Part shown: piece after piece, positions 11,601-23,500 of the stretch
Layout of the letters: each line of letters starts with the position of its first letter
How positions within the stretch are numbered: position 1 is the first letter of the stretch
Assembly (NCBI RefSeq): GCF_000208865.1
Contig: NC_018391.1
Coordinates: 2,177,014-2,241,013, forward strand
Reading direction: 5' to 3'
Origin: Neospora caninum Liverpool
Taxonomy: Eukaryota; Apicomplexa; Conoidasida; Eucoccidiorida; Sarcocystidae
Length of the DNA stretch: 64,000 nt
Program-made: the position numbers and the translations under genes
The notes under the pieces: model-generated
The model's database searches: none
Seen by the model: the letters and a program-made list of their open reading frames with translations, nothing else
Told to the model about the DNA's origin: nothing

Positions 11601-12507
11601 TCATCGAAACCAGTCTCCCTCTCTGTCGCTCCCTTCTCTGGCAGATTGCCTTGCGTCGTCCTCTGCCACTCCGTCTTCTGCTTCGCTTGCCCCTCGTCTT
11701 TCTTTTTTGCGAAGTAATCGCCACTCGCTTCAGCGTGTTTGGGGCAGTCCGGCGGGCACCCGTCCTCAAAGGAGGAGGCAAACCCGAGCACACGAGAAAG
11801 CCAAAGAAAACCTCGGGTTCCTCGAGCTCCGTGCTTCCTTTCCGGCCGCCCCGGGTTGTCCTAGGCTGGTCTCTGCTGCTCCGACTTGTGCGTGCCGTTG
11901 TGAAAGGAGAACCGACGAGTGCAGTGCGTGCGCTGCCGGGGGAGCAATGCATCTCGACGCGGCAGCCGCATCCACGCGTTTTGTCTCGGCCGTGTGCGAA
12001 TCATCTCCAGCCTTGTTTATCTGCTATGTCCATCTGTGCCTCCTGTCTCCTTGGGTGCACCGCCTGCATGCCACTGGCCTTCCCAGTGCCCGGCTTGGTC
12101 TCCTTCTTTCTTCTCTGCGGTCTTCGCTGTCGATTCTCACTCACAATGTGTTCCTAAGCGGAGCTGGCGACGCACGCGGGGCGAAGGCGGTGCCTGGGCA
12201 GAGCGTCGAAGACAGAGAAGGAAGGGGGCGAGAGCGAGAGCCACTCGAACAGAGGCCGATTTCGACTGCAGCTTACACAGAGGGCGCGAAGGAAGAAACC
12301 GAGAAAACGCGAGAACGCGCAACGAACGCATCGGGACGAAATGGAGTGCCGGAGAAAGAACACTTCCTCTCCCCAGATATGCTTGGACGGACGTGGCCCA
12401 TCGTGAGGGCTTTGTGCGGGACCTTGCAAGCACAGAGCGTTTCTGCTGGTTCGTATCTTGCCGAGTTCCAAGTATTTGCTTCTCTGCTGCAAGCCGCGCT
12501 GCAGTAA
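5653..12507 (+). CDS. Large coiled-coil protein of unknown function
   Basis: Four plus-strand exons: 5653-6111, 6718-8534, 9055-11052, 11355-12507. Donors gtaagc, gtaagc, gtgagg; acceptors ctgcag, ctcag, ttcag; phases 0, 2, 2 close to give about 1,808 residues ending CAG-TAA. The ATG lies in ggcccATGG. Residues 1-50 are acidic and Ser-rich (VVFVDDADDEEEV). Residues about 57-100 and 154-185 form two halves of a coiled coil (LKARIQLQRAKIEFQEQRI; then DRLRQRVEELERRHREH), split by intron 1. The rest alternates hydrophobic helical segments (LLHLLELIMVQRGAGMW; LHELLQLHVL; EALLLF-type helices near DVSEVAALRLREAALTLFEE) with low-complexity insertions, as in an ARM/HEAT-like solenoid interrupted by disorder. 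An acidic N-terminus, coiled coil and helical body are also seen in ATRIP checkpoint proteins, but I see no diagnostic motif and do not assign it. The 3' end is uncertain: a gtgagg donor at 12403 could join an acceptor at 12629 instead and give a different C-terminus ending at 12803. Confidence 0.72.
10371..10430 (+). repeat. 18-bp in-frame tandem repeat (Arg-Ser-Ser-Ser-Leu-Ser)
   Basis: Unit ggtcttcttcgctctcgc is repeated at 10371, 10389 and 10407 with a decayed fourth copy from 10425. It sits in exon 3 of the coiled-coil gene and encodes an SR-rich run (SRSSSLSRSSSLSRSS), a likely phosphorylated disordered stretch. Confidence 0.9.
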
Positions 12508-14574
12508 CACATTTGCACAAGCTCTTCTGCAGGCTTTTGTTTCGCCGTCGTTCCGTGGTGTATCTTTCTGTCGCTTTCTCGTCCCTTCCAAGCGTGCTCA
12601 GTTTTCCGCGCTCTCGTTCGGATGTTCAGGTTGAAATGGTGACGCCGTCATTGCTGAGACCTCTCCGGACTTGGCTTCTTAGTTGTCCTCCCGCCCCGCC
12701 GCATTTCGGTTCACATGTGTTGCTCCCAGACGGAACTGCGGCACCGCCAGTTTTTCTCGGCTGTGTCCATTGCGCGTTCCCCACCTCCTCTGAAAGAGAG
12801 TGAACTGGTTTGGGCGCCCCGACATGCGCTCCAGCGTCTCCAGGCGCGGCCCATGCCCCGGCACAAACCATGCCCCAATACAGGAACGGGAACTCCCTGT
12901 AACCAATGTGCCTCCTAGCCTGCAAGGGCTGCAGTCTGTGTCCTGTTTTTCTATCCGCCCAACACTGCAATGTTACCACTCAGGCGCCTGAGACAGGAAT
13001 ACAGAACTGTCTGCTTTTAGAGACCGTTTCACAAGCATCAAACCGACATAGCATGTCGTTCGGCGTTTTTGCTCGGCCGCGCTTACCTGGATGCCAGGCG
13101 ACCTCTTGACGCAGAAGTGAAACGGATCCTGTGTTCCCCTTGGGGTGTCTACTCCGAGACACATGTACGTCTTTTGTATCGCATCCAGTTTCGTGCACAG
13201 GCGCCCAAAGACAGCCCTGCAGTCTGCCACTCGCGAGAAGGCGTCTACCGTTTTGTTCCCATGTTTCAACTCTTCGAGCAAAACTGCCAGCCCGCTTCTG
13301 GTTCAGCTCGAGAGGCGCGACGTTCGCGCTCCAACAGCTGGCAATCGTTTTTTTTTTGGCTTCGTCTACAAACCAGAGCATGTGGAATGTTTGCGGTCGT
13401 TCTCGGCATGGTTTTGGCCTCTGACGCTTGGTGGCCGCAACTGAGCTCTGGCGGTGCTGGGCTTGCCTTGTAGTTTTCACAGTGCTCGTGAGAGCGCGGC
13501 TTGTGCGTCTATACCGCGCGTATTTATCCCCCCTTCCCGAGCTCCAGCGCGAACTCTCGAGAGAGTATGTCAGGGCCTTAACTGTGGAAGCATTGCCGAG
13601 ACACGAGAGCTCTTCGAGAGTGCATCCCGAGGAGAGAGGGAAGATGGAACATGCCCGAGTGCAACGGAGGGATTTCGGACAAAGCAACCATTGGAGAGTG
13701 GCACGAGGCAACGGAACAAAGGCTCCCCTGGGAAGGAACACGAGGGAGAACGCAGTGCACGAGCGAAGCGAGGTTCACTTAGAGAAGCTGTTTCCTACGC
13801 GCTTCAGAGATCGGCGAGCCTTTAGCTCGATCGAACACTCGGGATGTGCTTGTCGTTTCAGGAAATACACTCGGCGTGACCCCAGGACGCCGTGATCGTC
13901 GGTTAGCCCACGGTTCCACTGCCACATTCTGATCGAGTTTAAGAGCTTGTGCACGGATATAGAGACAGATAGGCATCTGTACAACCGGAGAGGAACGAAA
14001 CTGTACCGCGGGCGAAGCAGGTTCGGCACCCCTCCAGACATTCTAACGTGTGCATGTGGATAGGTCGTGACGTTCCAGGTAGAGCTGGGACATGGGTGAA
14101 GGTGTTTTCTTATTGGAAGAGTAGATTAAGGTGCGACGAGGCGTGTTTACGAACTCCGGGTAAATGTGATGGAGAGAGGAGGTTGCTGAAGCACAAAAAC
14201 TCTGGACTGGATGATAATTTCCACAAAAATCATGCGGCTAAGCGTGAGCGCGCTGCATGAGGTCTCAATGCGGTGTCTAGCGACAGCGGCGAGCTCGCGA
14301 AAGACGTCTCGCAGACGTCTCGCGGGCTTCTGTCGTGTTGTATTCCATACGGTCCTACGTCGGAACCTTTAGTTACTACTCGGAGCGTGCATGACTCACA
14401 TTTCTCTCCCACCTGCATCAATACAGTTTCTCTCACGTGTTCACTTTGTTTCGCAATTTGCCGCTCTGCTACTGACCTCTCTCTCGTGTCAGACTTCGAT
14501 TGGAAAACACCTCTGCTTTCTTCTGTTTGCCCCCTTTCGAAACGTGTTGGACCTTATGTTCGATTCGCCTCTTT
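12508..14574. other. Convergent 3' region between the coiled-coil gene and the Patched-type gene
   Basis: About 2 kb where the plus-strand coiled-coil gene and the minus-strand transporter gene end toward each other, so both 3' UTRs should lie here. It holds one open stretch on the plus strand, 13428-13895, with a plausible helical run (ARLVRLYRAYLSPLPELQRE) that could be an extra 3' exon. I could not join it in phase with a good splice site. Nothing else in it is supported. Confidence 0.45.
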
Positions 14575-17500
14575 TCATGCTGGAGGCTTTTCCTCTCGCG
14601 TTTTCGCCAGGCTCATTCCCCTGTGTAAAAGCTGGTGAAAGATACCTCCTCCAGTGGTTTGGTGTTCGGCCCTCTCGTACTCCGGCTTTCTGTCTTTTGT
14701 TTCAGGCTTGTTGTCCCTGTTCTCCCGTCCCTGGCCGACAGCGCCGATGCTCCTGGAGTGCCCTTCTCTGTCACTTGTCTCCTCGGGTCTTTCTTTGTAA
14801 CACGAAGTCCTTCCTGGTTCTCCGGTCGGAACGCCTGACGCCAGTCTCGTCTCTGCGGAGTTGCTCCGCCCCAATCTTTGCTCTTGTCCCTCTCCCCTTT
14901 TCTGTTCCTCGTCTTTGTATCCGCATGCAGAAACGCCACCTAACTCCCTTCGACCTCGATTTGCCATCAGGTTGCCTGTGCTGTTCCTTCGCTTGGCTGC
15001 TGACCCCGCAGGAGCGTCCAGCGACGGTGAAGCTGAGGCAGTAGGCTGTCCTTTCTCTTGGTATGCTTGCGGCATTATTTGGTTCGGCTGAACACGATGC
15101 AGTGAGGAACCGCCCACCTGCTGAGGCGCCAGGTGTCCTGACGGCAGAACGAAGATCTTCGAAGCATGAGAGGAGACGTAGGAAACGGGCGAATTCTGAC
15201 TTCTCCTTCCTCCACTGTGTGTAGAGGGATTAACGTAAGACATAGAGACAGCAGACGAAGAGCGAGACGCGGGCGGAAGTGAAATGTTTTTGCGCTCTCC
15301 GTCTCGGCCGACACTTGAGGTACGAACCGCGGGAGAATGCGCTGAAGGAAGAGACGTGGAGTGGACGAGTCCCGGCGTGTGAATTTCGGGACCCAAAAGC
15401 GAATCGCGCTCTCGCGGCTTCTCTCCTGAGCCGACTCCGCTTGCGCAGCGACTTGTTTTCGAACCACATGCCACATCGCCGTTTGTGCTTCGCCTTTCGG
15501 TTTCGGCCTTCTCCGCACCGCCAGGATAGCCCTGCGCCGTCGAGTCGCCGGAGCGTCCGTTCAGTGTGTGAGCGCCGCTCCTAGGGGCAGGGAAACGGGG
15601 GAATTTGTTTGAGAGAAACGAGGGCAAACTGTGCCCGCTGCTCGGACCCTTTGTCATCGAGTGTCTCCGCTCTCCGCCTCGCGCACCTGCGCTGGTCATA
15701 CATCCGGCGTGAGGGAATCCTACGACCCCAATGCCTTTTCGTACGGTAATGACCGACTGGCCGCGGAACGTGGCAGTCCCGCCAGGGGAGGAAGCCATCG
15801 AGAAGGACGCCCTTCCTGATCCCGTGGAATTGCGTCTCTTGGGACGGGAGACACTCCTCCCGCTGGCGCTGCCCGTCCCGCTGTACGAGTGTTCGTTCAG
15901 ATCTGCAGACACGACCGAAGGATGCTGAGACGATACCACAGAGGACGATTTGCGAGACCGGTGAAGGGCGACCGTCGGCCCACAAGACGAAATACGCCTC
16001 GGATGCGATACCACGTGCTTCTGCGTCTCCGGGTGTTCCGTTCCCCCCGTGGTGCTTTCGGAAAATGCAGCAGATGAGAGTTCGCTTGAGACACCAGAGG
16101 GTTCTCTGACAGGAGGAACGCACTCCTTTGGATGCACTTGCTCTCTGCCTTTTTCGTCTCCCCTGGTTTCTCCTCCCCATTCGTTCATTTCCCCAGTTCG
16201 ACTTGCATGGCTGCTTCGCTTCCCCGGAGGGAGTCGCTGCGACGCCAGGGGGTAGGCATCGTCATTGTGCGGGAACTTGGCCGAACTGGCCGACGCTCGG
16301 TTCGAGGCAACAGAGGCCTGGCTCTTCAGAGACATCCCATATTTGTCCCTGTGGTGCGACAGAGCTGTCGCAGCTTGTGAACTCGCAAACATGGCGGCGA
16401 GCTCCAGCTCCGCGGAGCTCGTCTCTACAGGGTGAGACGGCAGCGCACTCGCCGATGTACTGGAAGCGCCGAGGACGCCGTTTGCTGCGGAAACCACGAA
16501 ACTGCTCGGCGGGTGTCCCGGTCCCGCGCGGCTTCGCCGGTGTGTCTTCAGCTGCCTCGCTTGCTGGTGAGCTGTATAGTCGAGCGGGCTGCTAATGCAG
16601 CTGTTGTTGGGGTCCTCATCCTCCCCTAGAGCCCAAGCCCCAATGGGGCGCATGCCGGCAGCCGTGGCCTCGCCCTCTCCAGGCCCTCGGGCCTTCTGAT
16701 CAGAATACGGAAGGAACAGACGGTCGTGTATGTCGTGATGATTCACTTCATGCGTCTGAAGCAAACTCGTCATGTCGAGAGAATCCGGCAGGCTTCTGCC
16801 TGGCAACGGAACCGGGAGCGACGCAGCCCGTGGATGGACAACCGCCGACCGGTGACCGGAGGCTTCAATCACAAAACTGTCGCCCTCGTCAGTCCTCCGT
16901 AGAGACCCGACCGATTCGGCAGGTCCGTGCCAGCCCCGTTCTTTGTTCGCTCCTCCTGCGTTTGGCAACATCTTTGCAAAGAACCACCGGCCACTCTGCG
17001 GCGATTTTTGCGCGGTTTTCTCCGCCTCCACGGACGCTAGAACAGCGCGAGTCCCCCCGGCACCGAGCGCCGAGCTTGCTGCCTTCTCGGCAGGGGAACG
17101 GTAGTTTTCGGATCTCAGTTTCGCCGAAGTCAGGAGCGTCGGGTTTGCTGGAGACGCGTTCGCTTCTGCAGGGTGCGACAGACTTTGGGGGAAGGACAGA
17201 GACGGAATGCACTTGCTTTTGGAAAGCGCATCACAAAATGGTTGCGGCTTGTCTGCTCGAGAAAACGCTCCACCACCGGAGAGATCCGCACAGGCCGTGG
17301 AGGCGTCAGTCGCCTTCTCGTCGGCTTCATGGCCCATGGGACCGATCCAGGAAAGAATGACGGGGAGAAGAAGCATACCGTGACTCGCACCGAAGGCAAC
17401 AACCTGAGGGAAAAGAAGAGAGGAAACAAAGAAACGAGACACGGGAGAAAGACATTCTGGAAGACATGTCGGCCCCGACAAGCATCAAACGGGGAGGCGA

Positions 17501-20500
17501 GACGTGCATGAGGCAACGTCACAGAAAGTCGCGGGAAGGAGGCATGTTTTAACTCTTACGTATGCGTACCTTTGCGACTACATGGTACACAGATATAACT
17601 CTACAAAAGTATATGCTCACGCTGTAGAATCTCGTTTTCTTCGCCGTTGTCATGAATGCAGAACCACTCGGTTTGCATACTCTGTGCCTTTGCGTACACA
17701 TATACACATATATACATTTGTGGAGGAATCGCCGTGCATAACGTTATATATAATGCCCTTCGTAGGGAAACCTGTGTCCTGCTCCTACGCGGGCGTTTTG
17801 TTGCTTAAAATCGACTCACCATAACCATCATTCTAAAGAAGACGGTGAAGACGAAGGACTCAGAGAAGCCGAGAAGCATAATGCCAAGGAGAGTCGAAGA
17901 TGCTCCGTGGAAGATGGGGTTGCCCATCAGCACAAGGCTTTCAATGACCCTGACAAGAAGCAAAATGAACACGAAATGTAGAGTACATTTGTCTCGAAGA
18001 CGCGAAGAAGTCGGCGATCCAAATGTGATTCAAGAAGAGTATTCTAGCTCGGTAGCTTCTCCTGCAGAACAGACAGCCATCTACAGCGCTTTTCAGGTTT
18101 CCAGTTTCCCGCAACAAAGAGGCCGGCTTCCTGCCTCTAAAGGGAAAACAGTCCGGTATGGAGACTTGATGAAGAAGCACCACCGGACGAGGTTAAGAAA
18201 CGAGAGCAACGGGTGCAAAACACGGAGCGCTCAGATTGAGCAACACGTGAGAGAACGCGTAGAAGACCGCACCCCAAAAAAGAAGACAAAGGGGAGAGGG
18301 AACAACACGTAAGGTGAACGGAAAACGCGAGTGGATTAATCGGCTGTTTGGAGGCAACTCCCTTATGTTAGGGAATAGATGAGTCGCAATAAGCCACGCG
18401 GTATGATGTTCGCCGGCCACAAGCAATCTTCAGCATGTCTCTGTTGTGGTCCTCTGAAGTCGCTGTTGACGAACGGAAAATACACCACTCCTTCTTAGAG
18501 TGAAATGCGGCAGTAGTCTCCAGAACTTAAAGCATAAACAAATGGGTGCATGGCGATGTCTCCGTGTTGACTCACCTTTTTTCCCTCGTTGCTCCTTTGC
18601 AGTGGGTAAACGTATGGCAAAGGTGGGCAGAGTAGTCGACGGCAAACCCGATACTAATGACCAGCGCAATCGTCGACACCATATGGAGCTTCACCTGAGA
18701 GAAACGTGCAAGCATTCGATACGCTGCCACCACCGTAGAAATGTGTGCTACTCGACGAAGAGGAAACGTGGAAAGTTGACGCTCGGTTCTGTACTCCACA
18801 GCATAACAGGCTGATCGTTTGCTGCAGCATTCCTACAAAATTGCCCGCCCGGCCTCATGGCAGCAAGATATTTGGTGGAAGATGTTTCGTCAACCCCCTA
18901 TCTGCTAGATTGTGGGAAGCGCATGTGCCTGCGTGAGAACTTACACGCCAGAAATACATGAAGCCGAAGAGTGCAAGGTCAATAAGGCAGATCATGAGGA
19001 TGACCAGGAAGCCAGCGAGCGCTTCAGGAATGAGAACGAAGGCCACCTGCAAGAAGAGACGCAAGCAAGACGCATTTTCGGTCTCACAAACGCCTCCAGA
19101 GGCGCCACGCTGGTCGTCACTCAGGACCGACACAGCAAAGCAGCCAACTTCCTGTATAATGTTAGTGGTCATATGCCTGGGTCTCGACAGGAGCATATGT
19201 GGCACATTTACACGGAGAGAAACATCAACAGATCTGTCTTTTCGTTGCAAGAGAGAGGAAGTATAACACACAGATGGAAACATACAGCTAGTCCGGAAAA
19301 TAGGCAGTAGGAAAGAAGCTCCACAAGTCAAACGCTAGGCAGGTAGGTAGGATGGACAAGTTGCCAGGTGGATAAGTTCATGCATAGAGAACGCGTGTCG
19401 TTGCAGAGCAGTCGATATTCCTCCGGATGCAGCTGAGCATTCTCTCGTGGAGCAGTTCGCAGGTATGGATCTTTTCATCTGTATATATTCATTTATCTGT
19501 TCTTCTACGGTGGACAGGATATCCTGGTGTACAGAGGAACCGTTTTAGTTTTGGCGTTCATTATCGAAGCCTTACAAGGAGCATCGCTAGTCCAGCAGAG
19601 AGCATATTGACGAGGACAGAGCTGAGGATGCCTAAATCACTCTCGTAGAAAATCATCATATACGTGTAAGGGATAGGGTAGATAGGTTCATCAGGTACCG
19701 CCCCGTGGTGGTCTCCAGCTGTGCCCGAGGTACTCGTCGCCTTGTCAGTAAGAAACCCAGACAGGTATTTCTCATCGTTACTTCCGTATTCAAACGCTCC
19801 ACCGGCGTCCGTCTCCGAAATCGCCCCAAAGGTTCGAGCGGCCTCATCACAGTCATTGCGGAGCTGCTCCATCCATGCGGCCCTCTCTTCGGACGTCGCC
19901 ATGTACTTGGGAAGAAGACGCATGCGCCAGGTCTTCAGTTCTCTGCCCGTCCAGATGAAGTCGAATTTAAACTGACGGTACGGAGACTTGGAGTGGACGA
20001 GCTGGTAGTATATTGTGTCTTCAAATATCTGAAAAGAACGGGACACAGAAAAGCGGGTGCAAATATTCTTCAGAACTGCAGAGTTCGAATGCCTGCTAAC
20101 AGAGCAGGCAGTGGATTCTGTCAGCGTCGGTGTCGGTTCCTTGGATCTTCAGTAGACACCTTGCTTTCCGGAACACAGATTTTCACGCTTCAAACGCCCG
20201 TAACGTATTCCATCCTCGTCCTTGTCGCTCCGCAACGACCCTAAGTCGTTTATGCAGACAAACCATTTCGCGAAGCCTAAATTGCGGGAACTCGTGACGC
20301 AGTGTGCCCTAACTCTGGAAACGGGAACCCGAAGGTAAAGAAAGCCGGCAAACGCGTCCAGCACTACCCAAAGTGAAGCCCGAAAGCCAAAGGCGGGGCA
20401 ACGGACCACAGGGCTCCAACTGCCATGACCAACACTCTCTTAGGCGAGACTTCGCCATTCGCTGCAATATAAGATAGAAATATATATGAACTGTGCATAC

Positions 20501-23500
20501 TGAAACCGTTTCCTACGAAAGGGTGTCCGTGGATGCACGGGACCGGCACTACTTTGGATTTTGCAGAGCATCCAGTAAACAGAAACGACTACGATTTCTA
20601 TGTCGAGCTTTTTCGTCTAACCTGTTTATCGCCCATTCTCAGTTTCGCTCCAATTTGTGGATCATCGAGCATGGTAAGAAGAGGATTGACCAGCCGAGAG
20701 GTAGTCGGCCTCGATTCGAGTCTCTTATGAAACGCGCGCATGGCAGCTTGAATTTTGGGATTCCACCATTCTGTGCGGATGCTCGTGTCGTCGACGCTCT
20801 TTTGGTCTTCCCTGTCGAAAGGTGAGAACGACGGTTTCTCCCCGATCTCTCGGAAAGGGATGGTCTGTGCATCGCTCCTGTCTCTCTTCTTCATGTCTTC
20901 CATTGTGCCCAGCAGTCTTCGCTCCTGTGCATCTTCAGGCGCATTAAAAGATAAGGCCCGCCCGGAATTCGCTCTTGTTTCGGCTGCGTCGGCTTCAGGC
21001 ATTTCTCGGACGTCCACAGGTTGCCAAGCGGCGTCCACCTCATTGGGTCCAGTCGCTGGAAAAGAGGTCGCTTCCAGTTGAAACGTGTGTTCAGTTGTTG
21101 TCGCGCCTCTCAATGTCGGGGGTGACACGAGTAACGAAGGAGTCCTTTGCCCCGAACCAGAAGCAAAGCTTTCGCCGGAATTCAGTCTCCCGTTAGAGGC
21201 CGCTGCGTCGACTGGTGTCGCGTGTTCTCCCGTCCCTTGAGTCGGTGGATCTCGTGCGGGAGAAGTGAACCGGTGGACGTCGCCACGGTCAAGGCCAGAA
21301 TAAAAGGAAGACGCGTAAGGAGTTCCGTGGTCGGCAGATGCTTTCACAGGGTTTGGTGAATTAAAGAGCCTCCGAGGTGGGGCAGATGAAGAGAGGGGAC
21401 TGTCGCCTGCGACGCCATACGAACTGCTGGAGTTTGCAGGCCTTTTCTTACGGTCGACAAAAAAGATGTCTGTCGGCTGATCGAATTTATTGAAGTAATG
21501 GGCAAAGTCTGCGTCGAACCTTCGCATGTACGAATTCCCCGGCGCCAGCTCGGACAACTCCAGCCCGAGTTCCAGTTTCGTGAATCCGTAGGCGGACACC
21601 GCCGCTATCGCCGCAAACGTTATCACAACCGCGATCTGGAAAGAGGAAAAGAGAGTAGAAGCAGCAACAACGTGAGACCGGCCCCAGCACCTCGTGCCGA
21701 GTTACAACATGCGCTCGCCATGTGACAGAAAAAGCGAACAGATACGCAGTCACTCCGCTTCCTGGCAGATTGTCTGATAGTGCGACTTCCCTCTTGCACT
21801 CTATTCGTTGTGTGCGTTTTGTTTCTCTGCCGGTTTCCCGCCTCGAATCTCTCCTCACCTTCACTGGGAACCACATGAGGACTGGCCCATAGTAGCACAG
21901 GAAGAATTCTCTCCATTTTCGGCCGACATTTCCTCTTGGTTCTTCGTAAAGCGCCTCACGTGCCAAGTCTGGGGGCAGGCCCCCGATTGTCGTGGTCAGT
22001 CTCGGGAAGAAATCCGTGCCGGCATCCTCCCTTCCCTCACGCTGACACCGCCCCGGCCCCAGCCCGTAAGTGTCGCCCCCAAATCCACTCTTTTCACCGG
22101 TTTTCATGCCTTCGCCCCCCATCGGTACATCCGGGCTACCCGAAGATTTCGTCTTCCGTTTCTCGTTTCCTTCGGCGGTGTTGCTCCAACGAGAAGATGC
22201 TGATCCTGACGTCACCGCTGGCGGAAGAGAAGCCGTTGAAGTAGCCGAAGTGCTGCGCGGGTTGGGAACGAAACCCGGTCCTGAGCTAGCGCTTCCGGAG
22301 TTGTCATTGATCGGCTGGGGAGGAAGAGCCGACTGAAATGACGCAGGTGACGGAGACTGAGGCAGAGGGCGATGGGCTGTCAGACTGCTCGCAGATGCAT
22401 GACAGAAGACAAGAGTGGAACGAAGATAAAAGGATTTACGCTAGGCACTTGTACCATGAATAGGCCCAGTCGTTGAGCATGACTGAATAGTCAATTATGG
22501 ATCTTTACGTATCAGGCTATGCGGATCGCGTCAAATAACACAAGAGAGAAGCAACCCGCTACGACGACGCACGGTGAGCACTCTGAATAGCAACGGAACG
22601 TTCTAGTGAGGAATTTCCAGTGGCGCGCTATTTAGTATGCTAGATTGCACATGGGTGGTTAGCTGTTGACCCTTTCAAAATAGAGGAACCAGAAAGGGTT
22701 TTGATATCGGCTGCTAGATGCAGATGCGATCCTAGCAAAACATATTGCACTTTGTGTTTTTCCACAGATCAAAGCGATATCGTTTCGTCAATATATGCTC
22801 TTCGTGTGTTCCCTGAATGAGCGTAGCACTTTCGGTGAAAATGGCAACCGCAGACAGGCTGTGTAACACGGTTCGTCTTTCTTCTTTGAGGGATACGCTT
22901 CGACAAGGAGAGTGAGGTAAAGACGCTTTGCTCTGGTTCAACTGAATTGCAACTGGATCGTTCTGTCTTACGCCTCTGTGAGACGCCGGAGGAATCTGGC
23001 CGGTCCGTCAGGTCTGGCGTGTTTTGCAGTTCCGTCCTTTTCTCCAAGATCCCTTCGTTTTCGGGCAGCCTTTCTGATGGCCTGCTCCTCGTAGAAGACG
23101 TTAACTTTGTATGCAATGAGTTCCTCTTGACTCAGCGAGGCCATGCTTTGCACGACTTTCCTCTCCTCAGCTGTCATTTCGGCTAGGCGTTCCTGTGCCA
23201 CTTTTTGACGATCAGAGATGTCGGGGAGACAGAAAGGACATACCCGCGCACATTCCTCTCGTCTAGCGTCTATGCACAGGGTGGGGAAAAAGAAGGTGAG
23301 AACGAAGACGTACCCCATAAAGAGAGCCATGGCCGAGTAGACGCAGAAATTCCGGATAGACATGTAGGTACTAAAGGCACCGACACCAAAAGAGATAAGG
23401 TTAGTGAGCGTCGTGATACTGATTCCGAGTCCCGATATACGGAGAGCTTGGATGCAGCGTTCTTCAGGGTCGTGAATTGTGTAGCTTACGCAATAGCAGT

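Noticed and set aside
12504..12532. Intron of 29 bases at the end of the coiled-coil gene
   Set aside because: gtaaca...ctgcag keeps the frame but 29 bases is far too short for a coccidian spliceosomal intron.
12980..13741. 253-residue minus-strand open frame downstream of the Patched-type gene
   Set aside because: No ATG in a good context, no motif, biased composition, and it lies in the convergent 3' region; no splice sites link it to a gene.
14391..15044. Long plus-strand open frame rich in Cys, Phe and Leu
   Set aside because: It is the antisense shadow of the Ser/Arg-rich last exon of the Patched-type gene, which is phase-consistent with clear membrane motifs.
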